From the NCBI GenBank assembly GCA_028694075.1, contig JAQUUD010000030.1, positions 1 through 14,487 on the forward strand: DNA of 14,487 nucleotides, in the 5' to 3' direction. Below the pieces are notes generated by a model that was not told the DNA's origin, did not search any database, and worked only from the letters and a program-made list of their open reading frames with translations. The stretch comes from Clostridia bacterium. Its GTDB lineage: Bacteria > Bacillota > Clostridia > Christensenellales > UBA1242. This document shows positions 1 to 6,936 of the stretch, piece after piece; positions within the stretch are counted from its first letter, which is position 1; the number at the start of each line of letters is the position of its first letter. The position numbers and the translations under genes are program-made.

Positions 1-41
1 ATAAATGATATTATTTTTGTTATTTCATATTATTAAATTAA

Positions 42-155
42 AATCGCCGGCGAAAGTCTGACTTAAAAATTAAAATTTTTAAGTCAGGGCAACGCTTGAT
101 TTAAAGCGTTGCAGAATTTTTGCGTTAACGCAAAAATTCTCTTTCGCCGGCGATT
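42..155. repeat. Cloverleaf (four-way-junction) element E1
   Basis: A 15-bp perfect closing stem (42-56 with 141-155, core cgccggcgaaag) encloses three hairpins with almost no unpaired junction bases. Arm A pairs 58-70 with 75-87 (13 bp), arm B pairs 89-97 with 104-112 (9 bp), and arm C pairs 113-126 with 127-140 (a 14-bp palindrome with centre GTTAAC). Only bases 57 and 88 are unpaired. It begins 118 bp beyond the xseB stop codon in the direction of transcription. T-rich sequence follows the closing stem on both strands, so termination is possible on either. It is related to E2 (2762-2868). I infer a dispersed structured repeat. The pairing is seen directly; the function is unknown. Confidence 0.85.
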
Positions 156-272
156 GTTTTTTACTTAGCAAACTCAATAACCTTATCAAAATAATAACAT
201 TTCATAAATTTAACAAAACAAATTATATAAAAAATTTTATCTCATAAAATCCTATTTAATAAAAAATAAAAA

Positions 273-602
273 CTAATCAATGCTTTCATCGGATTTGGTT
301 TTACAAACAAAAGATTTTTCAATTTTATCTCTTATGATTGTAATCACGCCTGACATTTTTTCAAGTGTGCCGTTACACTGTTCAATTAACAAAGCACCTT
401 TTTCATATAAATCAACCGAATCTTTCAAATTCAAATTTCCATTTTCAAGTTTTGAAATAATCTCATCAAGTTCTTTTGAAGCCTGTTCAAATGAATAAGA
501 ATTATTGCACTGTGAATTTAAATTTTCAGTTATTTCTAAATTGTTTTTCAAATCTTTTTTGCTTGATTTTGTTTTTTTATTTATTGTTACTTCTTCGCTC
601 AT
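273..602 (-). CDS. xseB: Exodeoxyribonuclease VII small subunit
   Basis: Small subunit of exonuclease VII, which together with XseA degrades single-stranded DNA to short oligonucleotides in the cytoplasm. The 109-residue protein has the XseB core at about residues 37-90 (SFEQASKELDEIISKLENG, then a helix containing LYEKGALLIEQC), which forms the helical hairpin that packs on XseA. The first ~36 residues are a charged, low-complexity extension beyond the usual ~75-80 residue length. The start ATG overlaps the xseA stop codon (ATGA, 599-602), which points to translational coupling. It is the last recognised gene of the asp23-nusB-xseA-xseB operon; element E1 lies 118 bp downstream. Confidence 0.93.
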   Translation of the reverse strand: MSEEVTINKKTKSSKKDLKNNLEITENLNSQCNNSYSFEQASKELDEIISKLENGNLNLKDSVDLYEKGALLIEQCNGTLEKMSGVITIIRDKIEKSFVCKTKSDESID

Positions 603-1723
603 TTTATTTCCCCCTTAACTTTTCCGTCATAAAAATTAATATCAACAATATCGCCTACTACTAATTGATTTACGCTTGTAATCGTGCATTCTTTATTGTT
701 AATAATATCATATTTTGAAACTTTTGCGTAACCGGATTTTAAGATATTATTTGGATTAAGTTTTTCCAGCATTGCTTTTTTTAACGACAAATAATATTTA
801 TATTCATTCGTTAAATTTTTCATATTATTTAAGAAAAAATTTTGTTTATATTGAAACTGATTTTTTGCTTTTGCAAAGTGAGAGTTAATCAAATCATTAA
901 GTCTTGAACACTGATGTTTGAAAATTGATTTTTTTTCTTTAATGTCAGAAATAACAAGTTCAGCGCCAGCACTTGGAGTTGGGGCACGAACATCAGCCAC
1001 AAAATCCAGTATTGTAAAGTCTGTTTCGTGTCCTATTGCCGAAACTAAAGGTTTGGGGCATTTGAAAGCACTTCTTGCAATAATTTCAGAATTGAACACA
1101 TTCAAATCTTCAAACGAACCCCCGCCTCTTGCAATTATGATTACATCAATATTATAATCTGAAAAAAATTCAATGCCTCTAACAATTTCAAGTTCAGCAC
1201 CTATGCCTTGCACCTTAGCAGGATAAATTATAATATCAACTGACGGATTTCTTCGTTTTGAAATATTAATAATGTCTTCAACAACAGCACCGGTTTCAGA
1301 TGTAATAACACCAATGCGTTTTACATTCTCAGGCAAATTCTTTTTTATTTTATTATCAAACAAGCCTTCCTTGTTTAACTGTTCTTTAAGTTGCAAAAAT
1401 TTTAAATATAATTCGCCCTGCCCGAACATTGTAATTTTGTTTACATTAAAATCAAGTCGCCCGCCCTTTGAATAAAACTTTGGAGTTCCACGCGCAACAA
1501 CAGAATCTCCATTTTTGAAAAACTTAAAAACATTTTCATCAAAGCAAACACAGTGAATAAGGCTATTTTCGTCCTTTAAATCAAAAAACGCCATATCTTT
1601 TGACGGCGTTTTAAGCCCCGAAATCTCGCCCTTTACTGAAATATTATAAAGCAATTCTTCTGCTTGAAAAATTCGCGTGATATAAGTGTTTAACTGGCTG
1701 ACTGAGATAATTATTTCTTCCAT
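599..1723 (-). CDS. xseA: Exodeoxyribonuclease VII large subunit
   Basis: Catalytic large subunit of exonuclease VII. With the ATG at 1723 it is 374 residues, short for the family (about 400-450), mainly because the coiled-coil section is reduced. It has an N-terminal OB-fold for ssDNA binding (about 1-100) and a catalytic domain from about 125 with GVITSETGA, RGGGSFEDL (199-207), GHETD (231-235) and RAPTPSAGAEL, all family hallmarks. The C-terminal segment is the usual short beta region. A GTG at 1729, immediately after the nusB stop, is an alternative start. I prefer the ATG at 1723 because AGGTGA lies just upstream of it and overlaps the nusB stop. The stop overlaps xseB by 4 nt. In B. subtilis folD sits between nusB and xseA; here it is missing. 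Confidence 0.95.
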   Translation of the reverse strand: MEEIIISVSQLNTYITRIFQAEELLYNISVKGEISGLKTPSKDMAFFDLKDENSLIHCVCFDENVFKFFKNGDSVVARGTPKFYSKGGRLDFNVNKITMFGQGELYLKFLQLKEQLNKEGLFDNKIKKNLPENVKRIGVITSETGAVVEDIINISKRRNPSVDIIIYPAKVQGIGAELEIVRGIEFFSDYNIDVIIIARGGGSFEDLNVFNSEIIARSAFKCPKPLVSAIGHETDFTILDFVADVRAPTPSAGAELVISDIKEKKSIFKHQCSRLNDLINSHFAKAKNQFQYKQNFFLNNMKNLTNEYKYYLSLKKAMLEKLNPNNILKSGYAKVSKYDIINNKECTITSVNQLVVGDIVDINFYDGKVKGEIK

Positions 1724-1729
1724 ATTCAC

Positions 1730-2113
1730 CTAATCAATTTTCGCCAAAACGCCATTAATGAATGATGAACTTTTTTCAGTTGAATAAGTTTTGGCAAGTT
1801 CCAGCACTTCGTTTATTACAATGGATTTTGGAGTTTGAACAAATTTAATTTCTGCAACTGCAAGATAAATTAATGCCAAATCAATTTTATAAACTCTTTG
1901 CATTTTATAACCGGTTACAACATTTTGCACACTGTTATGAATTTCATTTTTATTATCAAAATATGCGTTTAAAATTTCAGTTGCAAATTCAATTTCCTTT
2001 GCTTTAAGATGCTCTTCTTGACATAAAAAATCAAACGCATCAGCATCTTGTTTATCTTCAAATAAATTTATATATATTACATTAAATGCAACTGTTCTCG
2101 CTTGTGCTCTCAT
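1730..2113 (-). CDS. nusB: Transcription antitermination factor NusB
   Basis: NusB binds boxA RNA with NusE (ribosomal protein S10) and promotes antitermination of rRNA operons. The 127-residue all-helical protein has the family signature: an N-terminal RAQARTVAFNVIY helix, a central E-x-x-F-A-x-x-I-L-N segment, and the C-terminal INEVLELAKTYS...FINGVLAKID block. It is slightly shorter than typical (about 130-140). Its ATG lies 32 nt inside the asp23 gene; AAGGA about 8 nt upstream is a good ribosome binding site, so the overlap appears real. xseA begins immediately after the stop codon. The asp23 (yqhY)-nusB neighbourhood is conserved in Firmicutes. Confidence 0.93.
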   Translation of the reverse strand: MRAQARTVAFNVIYINLFEDKQDADAFDFLCQEEHLKAKEIEFATEILNAYFDNKNEIHNSVQNVVTGYKMQRVYKIDLALIYLAVAEIKFVQTPKSIVINEVLELAKTYSTEKSSSFINGVLAKID

Positions 2114-2477
2114 TTTCCTCTTCCTTATTAATCACCACATCAACAATATAAACATTGATTTTTGTTGCTCTTATGTCAATCATTGATTGTATGGCATTTT
2201 TTATATTTTCTTGAACTTTAAAACATATATCAGGCACACTTATATTGCTGTAAACATCAATATAAACATCAATAAGAATTGTGCCGTTTGCGTTATATTT
2301 TATTTTGATTCCGTTGAAATTTTTATTTTGTAAAAATTTTAATAAAAAGCATTTTGAATTCTTATTCATTCCTGCAACGCCACTGATTTCATTCGTTGCC
2401 AAACTTATAATTGAATATAAAATGTTTCTGTTGCAAGTTAATTTACCTTGATAATGAAAATTTTCCTTTTCTTTCAT
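2082..2477 (-). CDS. Asp23/Gls24 family protein (YqhY-like)
   Basis: A 131-residue Asp23/Gls24-family protein. The domain spans nearly the whole length, with NRNILYSIISLATNEISGVAGM near the start, the paired beta strands IKIKYNANGTILIDVYIDV, and the helix VQENIKNAIQSMIDI followed by INVYIVDVVI. Its position directly before nusB matches B. subtilis yqhY, which has been linked to control of fatty-acid/acetyl-CoA carboxylase activity; whether that role applies here is unknown, and accBC are not nearby. A start at 2489 would add 4 residues and lie about 2 nt from the predicted transcription start. I prefer the ATG at 2477, which has GGGG 6 nt upstream. The 3' end overlaps nusB by 32 nt. First gene of the operon. 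Confidence 0.87.
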   Translation of the reverse strand: MKEKENFHYQGKLTCNRNILYSIISLATNEISGVAGMNKNSKCFLLKFLQNKNFNGIKIKYNANGTILIDVYIDVYSNISVPDICFKVQENIKNAIQSMIDIRATKINVYIVDVVINKEEENESTSENSCI

Positions 2478-2497
2478 TCTTATCCCCATTTTTTAAT

Positions 2498-2525
2498 ATT
2501 ATAACACAATTTCAAAAAATGTAAA
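2498..2525 (-). promoter_or_regulatory. Sigma-A-type promoter of asp23-nusB-xseA-xseB
   Basis: On the minus strand a -35 TTTACA (2525-2520) is followed by a 16-bp spacer and a -10 TATAAT (2503-2498). The extended -10 TG lies one base before it (TGTTATAAT). The expected start site is near 2491, giving a leader of about 14 nt to the preferred asp23 ATG. It is one of the two best promoters in the window, close to consensus in all elements. Confidence 0.8.
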
Positions 2526-2761
2526 ACATTTTATTACTTTTATTGGTGACAAATTTAGAAACCTAATGAATTAGCGGATTACATATTAATAATTTAATTA
2601 ATTATTTAAAATTAATATGATAGTTATTAAAAAGGGAATCGGACAAACACATCATTTAATAATAAAACCGACCGGACAAAACCCGCTGGACTGAAGAAAT
2701 TTAAACAAACTCGCCGAAAATAAGAAAGTTGGCAAAAAAATCCGCCGAAAAATGATAAAAC
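2526..2761. other. Intergenic DNA with a palindrome and E2 half-site copies
   Basis: No gene is supported here. Positions 2582-2590 and 2611-2619 form a perfect 9-bp inverted repeat (catattaat / attaatatg) around a 20-nt AT-only loop, without a T-tract. Nearer to E2 the DNA becomes less AT-rich and holds repeated short words. A cggacaaa word occurs near 2640 and again near 2673. Copies of cgccgaaaa at 2712-2720 and 2743-2751 resemble the E2 terminal sequence ccgccggcgaaag. They look like partial or decayed ends of the same repeat family. This is where accB and accC sit in B. subtilis; no remnant of either was recognised. Confidence 0.5.
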
Positions 2762-2868
2762 CCGCCGGCGAAAGTCGGGCTTAAATGAAATTTAAGCCCG
2801 CCAACGCTTGGATTTCCAAGCGTTGCTGAATTTTTTGGCAAAGCCAAAAAATTCTCTTTCGCCGGCGG
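2762..2868. repeat. Cloverleaf (four-way-junction) element E2
   Basis: A 13-bp closing stem (2762-2774 with 2856-2868) encloses three hairpins. Arm A pairs 2776-2786 with 2790-2800 (11 bp, GAA loop), arm B pairs 2802-2812 with 2815-2825 (11 bp on paper; the tip must open to form a loop), and arm C pairs 2828-2839 with 2843-2854 (12 bp, AAA loop). The closing-stem core cgccggcgaaag and the arm B word caacgctt are identical to E1. Arm A differs by paired changes (ctgac/gtcag in E1, cgggc/gcccg in E2). It lies 254 bp downstream of the spoIIIAH stop. A small reading frame across it (2701-2886, minus) is an artefact of the repeat. Confidence 0.85.
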
Positions 2869-3121
2869 ATAAGTTTGACAAAGCAAATTATTTATTTAAA
2901 CAACTTTAACTTATAAAAACAATTTTTCAACTTATTTTCTTGCAACTATTTTTGCAACTAATTATTTACTAAATTTAATAATCAATGTTTCAATTTATAA
3001 TTTTTTCAATTAAAACATCTTCAAATTATTCAGTCGAAATTTATCAAGTTATAAAATAAATTTTACTCAATTATATCAAACTTTAATAATCAAAAAGTTT
3101 CAACTTATTTTTTCAACAAAT
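2869..3121. repeat. AT-rich intergenic DNA with repeated TCAANTTAT motif
   Basis: The region downstream of spoIIIAH contains no supported gene or intrinsic terminator. The nonamer TCAANTTAT occurs at 2927, 2990, 3021, 3044 and 3100, with a one-base-shorter form (TCAATTAT) at 3067. The start-to-start spacings are 63, 31, 23, 23 and 33 bp. The words at 2925-2938 and 3098-3111 are a 14-bp exact direct repeat (tttcaacttatttt). The AT bias raises the background, but the C makes chance clustering less likely. It could be a decayed tandem repeat or an array of binding sites. Confidence 0.45.
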
Positions 3122-3592
3122 TTAATCAACTGGAATAATTTTAATGCTGGATAAGCCATAATCAGTTTGGTCCGTTACAACTGCAACAACCTGTGCCACT
3201 TCAGGTGCTGTCAACTCACCCGATTTAATAATCACATTTATGTAATTAGCGGAAGTTGTAACAATAACATCATCAAAACCAAGCCCTTTAATTAAGTATT
3301 CAAGTGAAAGTTCAGTGTTCATTTCTTCAATAAGTGCAATTTTATTTTGCTCTGCAACTGTTTTAGCCTCAGTTGAATAATTTTGACTTGCGATTATTGC
3401 ATCATAATATAAAATTGCTTGATCTCGAATATTACCCCTGTCTGTCCTATAAGAATCAAAATAATTATAAGCGGTTATGTTCCCGCCTGTATCAATCACT
3501 TTTCCATTGAGCGTAATATTCAAATATCCAGTTACCCCAAGCAATAAGACCATTGCTGTTAAGATTATTATTTTTGTTCTTTTCTTTAACAT
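3122..3592 (-). CDS. spoIIIAH: Stage III sporulation protein AH
   Basis: SpoIIIAH is a mother-cell membrane protein. Its extracytoplasmic YscJ/FliF-like domain binds forespore SpoIIQ across the intermembrane space, forming the channel that sustains late forespore gene expression. The 156-residue protein has a basic N-terminus (MLKKRTK), one membrane segment at about 7-27 and a C-terminal alpha/beta ring-building domain (about 65-156) ending GLSSIKIIPVD. It is shorter than the B. subtilis protein (about 218), the linker after the membrane helix being reduced. AAAAAGGAG lies about 9 nt before the ATG. It is the last gene of the spoIIIA operon, separated from spoIIIAG by 144 bp of AT-rich DNA that could hold an internal promoter. 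Confidence 0.92.
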   Translation of the reverse strand: MLKKRTKIIILTAMVLLLGVTGYLNITLNGKVIDTGGNITAYNYFDSYRTDRGNIRDQAILYYDAIIASQNYSTEAKTVAEQNKIALIEEMNTELSLEYLIKGLGFDDVIVTTSANYINVIIKSGELTAPEVAQVVAVVTDQTDYGLSSIKIIPVD

Positions 3593-3736
3593 AATTTTTA
3601 CTCCTTTTTATATAAAATATTTTAACAACATTTCAATTATTCCATTTTTTAAAAATTTTTTTTAATTTAATTTGTTTTTCTGTGTAATTGAATATTTTTT
3701 GGATAAGTATCAAAACTTCTTAACCACCCTGAAATT

Positions 3737-4165
3737 TCAACTGCTGTTGCCCACCAAAACTTCGATACTGCCCGAGGATAATCTTAAAAGAGCTTCTATT
3801 GCTTTAACAATTTGCAGTTTAACCCAAACATCATCTGCCCCTTGCGCAACAACAATCACGGACGATATTGTAGGCAGAACTGCGGATTCAATTTGAGTTT
3901 CTTGTTCAACCATAAGCATAACCGTAACACTTCCAGCACCATCAATTTTTGAGAGGATATTTTCGAGTTTGTTTTCAACTTCAGAAATATACGCTGAAAC
4001 CACTGTTGAATTGTCCGACTCATAATCATTATTTGAATTGTCAGTTGAAAAAGTTGAAGAAAAATATACAAGCAAAATTATTAGACCAAACAAAACAGCC
4101 AAAATGATTTCGATATGTTTTATGCTTTTAAGTTTTTTAAACATATTAACGAAGAAACTACTCAT
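3737..4165 (-). CDS. spoIIIAG: Stage III sporulation protein AG (compact)
   Basis: SpoIIIAG forms a large ring in the mother-cell membrane as part of the SpoIIIA-SpoIIQ channel. This protein has one membrane helix (about 18-37) followed by a ring-building motif: YISEVENKLENILSKIDGAG (59-78), TVMLMVE, then the diagnostic ISSVIVVAQGADDVWVKLQI (100-119) and a helix containing AIEALLRL. At 142 residues it is far shorter than the B. subtilis protein (about 229). The long insertion normally found between the VMLMVE strand and the VVVAQGADD strand is almost absent. It overlaps spoIIIAF by 8 nt. The core motifs make the identification secure despite the length. Confidence 0.9.
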   Translation of the reverse strand: MSSFFVNMFKKLKSIKHIEIILAVLFGLIILLVYFSSTFSTDNSNNDYESDNSTVVSAYISEVENKLENILSKIDGAGSVTVMLMVEQETQIESAVLPTISSVIVVAQGADDVWVKLQIVKAIEALLRLSSGSIEVLVGNSS

Positions 4166-4649
4166 AAAAAATTATATTACTCTCCTTCACTGAAACAAAT
4201 CTTAAAACAATTTTTCTAATGCTTGTCTTTATATCTATATGTGAAAAATTTTCATCTATTACAATTTGCGTTAAATCAACTGAAACTTGCTCAACTTCCA
4301 ATTTCTTTTTAAAAATATCCGCACTTATTCCAACCTGAACTTGATTAATTCCATTTGCTTTTAAAGTTTTGAGTATATCTTCTTCCATTTTGTCTATGAG
4401 TTGCTTATTAACACTTGAAATGAAATCTTCTTGAACTGTGATTGAAGTTCCACTAAAAAAGTCTTCAAGGTTAAAATTTTTATTAGACAAAAAAGAAACA
4501 ATTGGCGAAATAATAACGATGATAATAACAAAAGCAAAAATGTTTTTAATAAACTTTGAAGTTGAGCCATTCGGCATCACCAAATCAACAACAACTGACA
4601 TTATAACAACACCGATTATACTTAAAATCCAAATCGAAACTGCGGACAT
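4158..4649 (-). CDS. spoIIIAF: Stage III sporulation protein AF
   Basis: SpoIIIAF is a membrane component of the SpoIIIA channel complex of the mother cell. The 163-residue protein has two N-terminal membrane segments (about 5-24 and 35-54), the second in the family-typical IKNIFAFVIIIVIISPI context, followed by a soluble domain with predicted YscJ/FliF-like strands (QVQVGISADIF, VSVDLTQIVID). It is somewhat shorter than the B. subtilis protein (about 206). AAAAGGAG lies 6 nt before the ATG. It is separated from spoIIIAE by 113 bp containing two small hairpins and overlaps spoIIIAG by 8 nt. Confidence 0.9.
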   Translation of the reverse strand: MSAVSIWILSIIGVVIMSVVVDLVMPNGSTSKFIKNIFAFVIIIVIISPIVSFLSNKNFNLEDFFSGTSITVQEDFISSVNKQLIDKMEEDILKTLKANGINQVQVGISADIFKKKLEVEQVSVDLTQIVIDENFSHIDIKTSIRKIVLRFVSVKESNIIFYE

Positions 4650-4666
4650 TGTTTCTCCTTTTAAAT

Positions 4667-4713
4667 TTTGACTTCTTTAATTAAGAGTCAAATATTTATT
4701 TGATAAAATCAAA
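4667..4713. repeat. Two small hairpins upstream of spoIIIAF
   Basis: In the 113-bp gap between spoIIIAE and spoIIIAF, tttgact (4667-4673) pairs with agtcaaa (4686-4692) around a partly self-complementary loop. tttgat (4699-4704) pairs with atcaaa (4708-4713) around AAA. On the coding strand neither is followed by a T-tract, so they are not convincing intrinsic terminators. They sit just before the spoIIIAF ribosome binding site and may act in RNA processing or stability. The stems are short and AT-rich, so confidence is limited. Confidence 0.4.
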
Positions 4714-4762
4714 ATTGCTCAATTAATTCTCTTTATTAAATTTGATTTTTTCGTTTTGTGTT

Positions 4763-5977
4763 TTAAAAATTAATGCTCGTGCACATTATTATTCCAACGA
4801 ATATAAAATACATAAAAGACACACCGATAACCATAACAATTGGCATTATAAACGACTTTGAAATCGATGAAATAAAATTTGAGATTCTATCATCGGACAA
4901 AGGTTGCAAAATTGCACCCGTGAATTTCAAACAAAGCATAAATAAAATCAACTGCAAAAGTGGCACTATTACGCTGGCAAAAAGAAGTAGTAAGCCTGAT
5001 GCACCGATTGCGTTTTTTATAAGCATACAACTTGCCAAAATCACATTAAGCCCTTCACTTAAATAACCGCCCAAAATCGGAATGTAGGTGCTTAAAGAAT
5101 ATCTTGCAGTTTTGAAAGAGATTGAGTCCACAGAGCCGGCAGTTATGCCTTTTATTGCCAAAAATCCCATAAAGATAGTAAACACAATTCCTATAATCCA
5201 TTTGAACAAACTGTTAAGAAAGCCTGATAATTTATCAAGGCGGACAGAATTGGACAGATTTGAAACAATCGAAAAAACAAGGGAGAAAATGAAAATTGGC
5301 ATTAATACATTAGTAAATATGCTTGTTACAATCGTTGTTAAAAGCACAACAGCGGGCTGATATATTGCAACGGAAACCGTTCCGCCCATTGCTGTTAGCA
5401 TTGTCAGTAAAATTGGAAAAACAATTTCCATTTGTGCAACAATCAAGTTTAAGGTGCTGGTTGCAAGGGCAATCATCTGAACGGCAGTGCTTGATACTAT
5501 GACAATAATCACGCCATAACAAACAAAATGAATAATATCTCCGATTGCCTGAGAATTTCCACGAAAATCAGACAGCAATCCTGCCAGCACCGCTATGGCA
5601 ATTATGGAAGCGATAAAGGGTAAAATTTTAAGTAATTCAGTTAAAACAAGAGATAAAAGTGCTTGAAAAACATTTGCGGTGTCATCACCAAATTCGCCTG
5701 AAATAATTAATTGAAGTTTTTCAAGAAAGCCCGAAGAGCCAAAAATTTCTCTCTGCTCATCGGTTAAATTATTTAAAAAGTCTTCAAGTGCAGACAGGTC
5801 TAAATCAGATAATTGTTCATCGACCGTTTCTTCCAATTCTTCTTCAAGATCTTCACCTTCAGTTTCTGTTTCATTCAATGTGGAGTCTGTTGCATAAACA
5901 TTAATTCCACTGTTTGCTAGCGGAAATAGTGCAAGAAGCAATGCAATGATAATACAAAAATATCTTTTACTTTTCAT
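4763..5977 (-). CDS. spoIIIAE: Stage III sporulation protein AE
   Basis: SpoIIIAE is the polytopic membrane protein of the SpoIIIA complex and probably forms part of the transport path in the mother-cell membrane. The 404-residue protein begins with a signal peptide (MKSKRYFCIIIALLLALF, likely cleaved after INVYA). A strongly acidic stretch follows at about 33-66 and then roughly seven to eight hydrophobic segments between about 105 and 400. The family-typical KLSGFLNSLFKWIIGI and AILQPLSDDRISNFI blocks are present near the C-terminus. The start overlaps the spoIIIAD stop (ATGA, 5974-5977), with GGGG upstream. Length is normal for the family (about 400). Confidence 0.94.
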   Translation of the reverse strand: MKSKRYFCIIIALLLALFPLANSGINVYATDSTLNETETEGEDLEEELEETVDEQLSDLDLSALEDFLNNLTDEQREIFGSSGFLEKLQLIISGEFGDDTANVFQALLSLVLTELLKILPFIASIIAIAVLAGLLSDFRGNSQAIGDIIHFVCYGVIIVIVSSTAVQMIALATSTLNLIVAQMEIVFPILLTMLTAMGGTVSVAIYQPAVVLLTTIVTSIFTNVLMPIFIFSLVFSIVSNLSNSVRLDKLSGFLNSLFKWIIGIVFTIFMGFLAIKGITAGSVDSISFKTARYSLSTYIPILGGYLSEGLNVILASCMLIKNAIGASGLLLLFASVIVPLLQLILFMLCLKFTGAILQPLSDDRISNFISSISKSFIMPIVMVIGVSFMYFIFVGIIMCTSINF

Positions 5978-6375
5978 GGCAAAATCCCCACAATAATATC
6001 AATTATGTTGGTTAAAATCGGAAGCGACATAACCAAAATAATTATTTTTCCGGCAAGCAAAACTTTGCTTGCAATGCTGGAAGAGCCCGCATCAGTGCAA
6101 ATGTTAGCGGTAAACTCGGTTAAATATCCAATGCCTATGATTTTTAAAACAATACTGAAAAGCCCGGGAGATAAATTTGTTTTTTCAACTATGTAATTGA
6201 GAACATCAAAAACTTGATTGATATAATCAACCAGCATTAGCAAAATAATAATTCCGCCCGCCAAAGTAACCAGACTTGCAAAATCGGGCTTAACCTGCTT
6301 GACAATCAAAGTTGCCACGCAAGTAATGAGAGCAATCGCCAAAATTTTGAATATTTCCAACCGAAACAACTCCAT
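5974..6375 (-). CDS. spoIIIAD: Stage III sporulation protein AD
   Basis: SpoIIIAD is a small membrane protein related to SpoIIIAC and part of the SpoIIIA channel. The 133-residue protein starts MELFRLEIFKILAIALI and contains the SpoIIIAC/AD-type segment KPDFASLVTLAGGIIILLML, then helices with IGIGYLTEFTANICTDAGSSSIA, which is highly characteristic of SpoIIIAD. There are three to four hydrophobic segments. It overlaps spoIIIAE by 4 nt. No strong Shine-Dalgarno sequence precedes the ATG, and it is separated from spoIIIAC by an unusually long gap of 303 bp. Confidence 0.94.
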   Translation of the reverse strand: MELFRLEIFKILAIALITCVATLIVKQVKPDFASLVTLAGGIIILLMLVDYINQVFDVLNYIVEKTNLSPGLFSIVLKIIGIGYLTEFTANICTDAGSSSIASKVLLAGKIIILVMSLPILTNIIDIIVGILP

Positions 6376-6678
6376 AAACTTTTGTTTTTTATAAAATAGG
6401 TAAATTATTTTTAAAAATTAATTAAATCTAGATTTTTTAGTCAAACCGAAATTAAATACTTGTCCTTTACAAAAATTTTTTCAACTTATCTATTTGATTT
6501 TTTGCCAGTTGTAATAAAAGTGTTTGTAAAATTTGTTATAAATTTTTTTATTCTAAACAAATACAATCGCCTTGTGATTTATAAACAGTTTTAATATGTT
6601 TTCATATTTAATGATATTATTGATTTTATAATTTGATTTCTAAATTTTTTTTGGCAAACAAAATAAAAGTTAGAGAAC
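6376..6678. other. 303-bp AT-rich gap between spoIIIAC and spoIIIAD
   Basis: No gene or clear terminator is visible. spoIIIAC and spoIIIAD are normally adjacent or overlapping, so the gap is unusual. On the minus strand a CATATTAA word lies about 15 bp downstream of AATAATAT in the part nearest spoIIIAC. This weakly resembles a sigma-E promoter (consensus -10 CATACAnT). A TCAACTTAT word at 6481-6489 matches the motif clustered at 2927-3108. An internal promoter serving spoIIIAD-AH is possible but not shown. Confidence 0.35.
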
Positions 6679-6873
6679 TCAAAAATCAAACATTGTTTTT
6701 ATCACATCAAACAAATTTACAATTAAATCTAAAACCATAAACAAAACAATAATGAGTCCAGCCAAAGTTGCCATTGTTGCAATTTCATCTTTTCCACTGT
6801 GTTTCAAAACTTGTCCGATTATTGCAGTCAAAATCCCGATTGCTGCGATTTTAAATATTACTTCAACTCCCAT
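6679..6873 (-). CDS. spoIIIAC: Stage III sporulation protein AC
   Basis: SpoIIIAC is a 64-residue membrane protein of the SpoIIIA complex. Two hydrophobic segments (about 5-21 and 33-55) flank the conserved KHSGKDEIATMATLAG loop, a hallmark of the family, and the length equals the family norm (about 65-68). GGGAGG lies about 6 nt upstream of the ATG, a strong ribosome binding site. It follows spoIIIAB by 63 bp, a stretch holding a small palindrome (tatgca-gt-tgcata, 6907-6920). Confidence 0.95.
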   Translation of the reverse strand: MGVEVIFKIAAIGILTAIIGQVLKHSGKDEIATMATLAGLIIVLFMVLDLIVNLFDVIKTMFDF

Positions 6874-6936
6874 TTAGACCTCCCGAAAATCTATACTTTG
6901 TAGTGCTATGCAGTTGCATAATACAATATATTGTGT

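Noticed and set aside
42..155. tRNA or tRNA-like gene, because of the cloverleaf shape (also E2 and E3)
   Set aside because: The arm lengths, loops and conserved bases of tRNA (T-loop, anticodon loop, D-loop, seven-bp acceptor) are absent.
42..2868. CRISPR repeats, because two similar palindromic units were seen
   Set aside because: Only two diverged copies 2.6 kb apart, with no regular spacers.
2701..2886. A 61-codon open frame on the minus strand
   Set aside because: It runs through the hairpin arms of E2 and its flanking half-sites, has no ribosome site, and is best explained as a by-product of the repeat.
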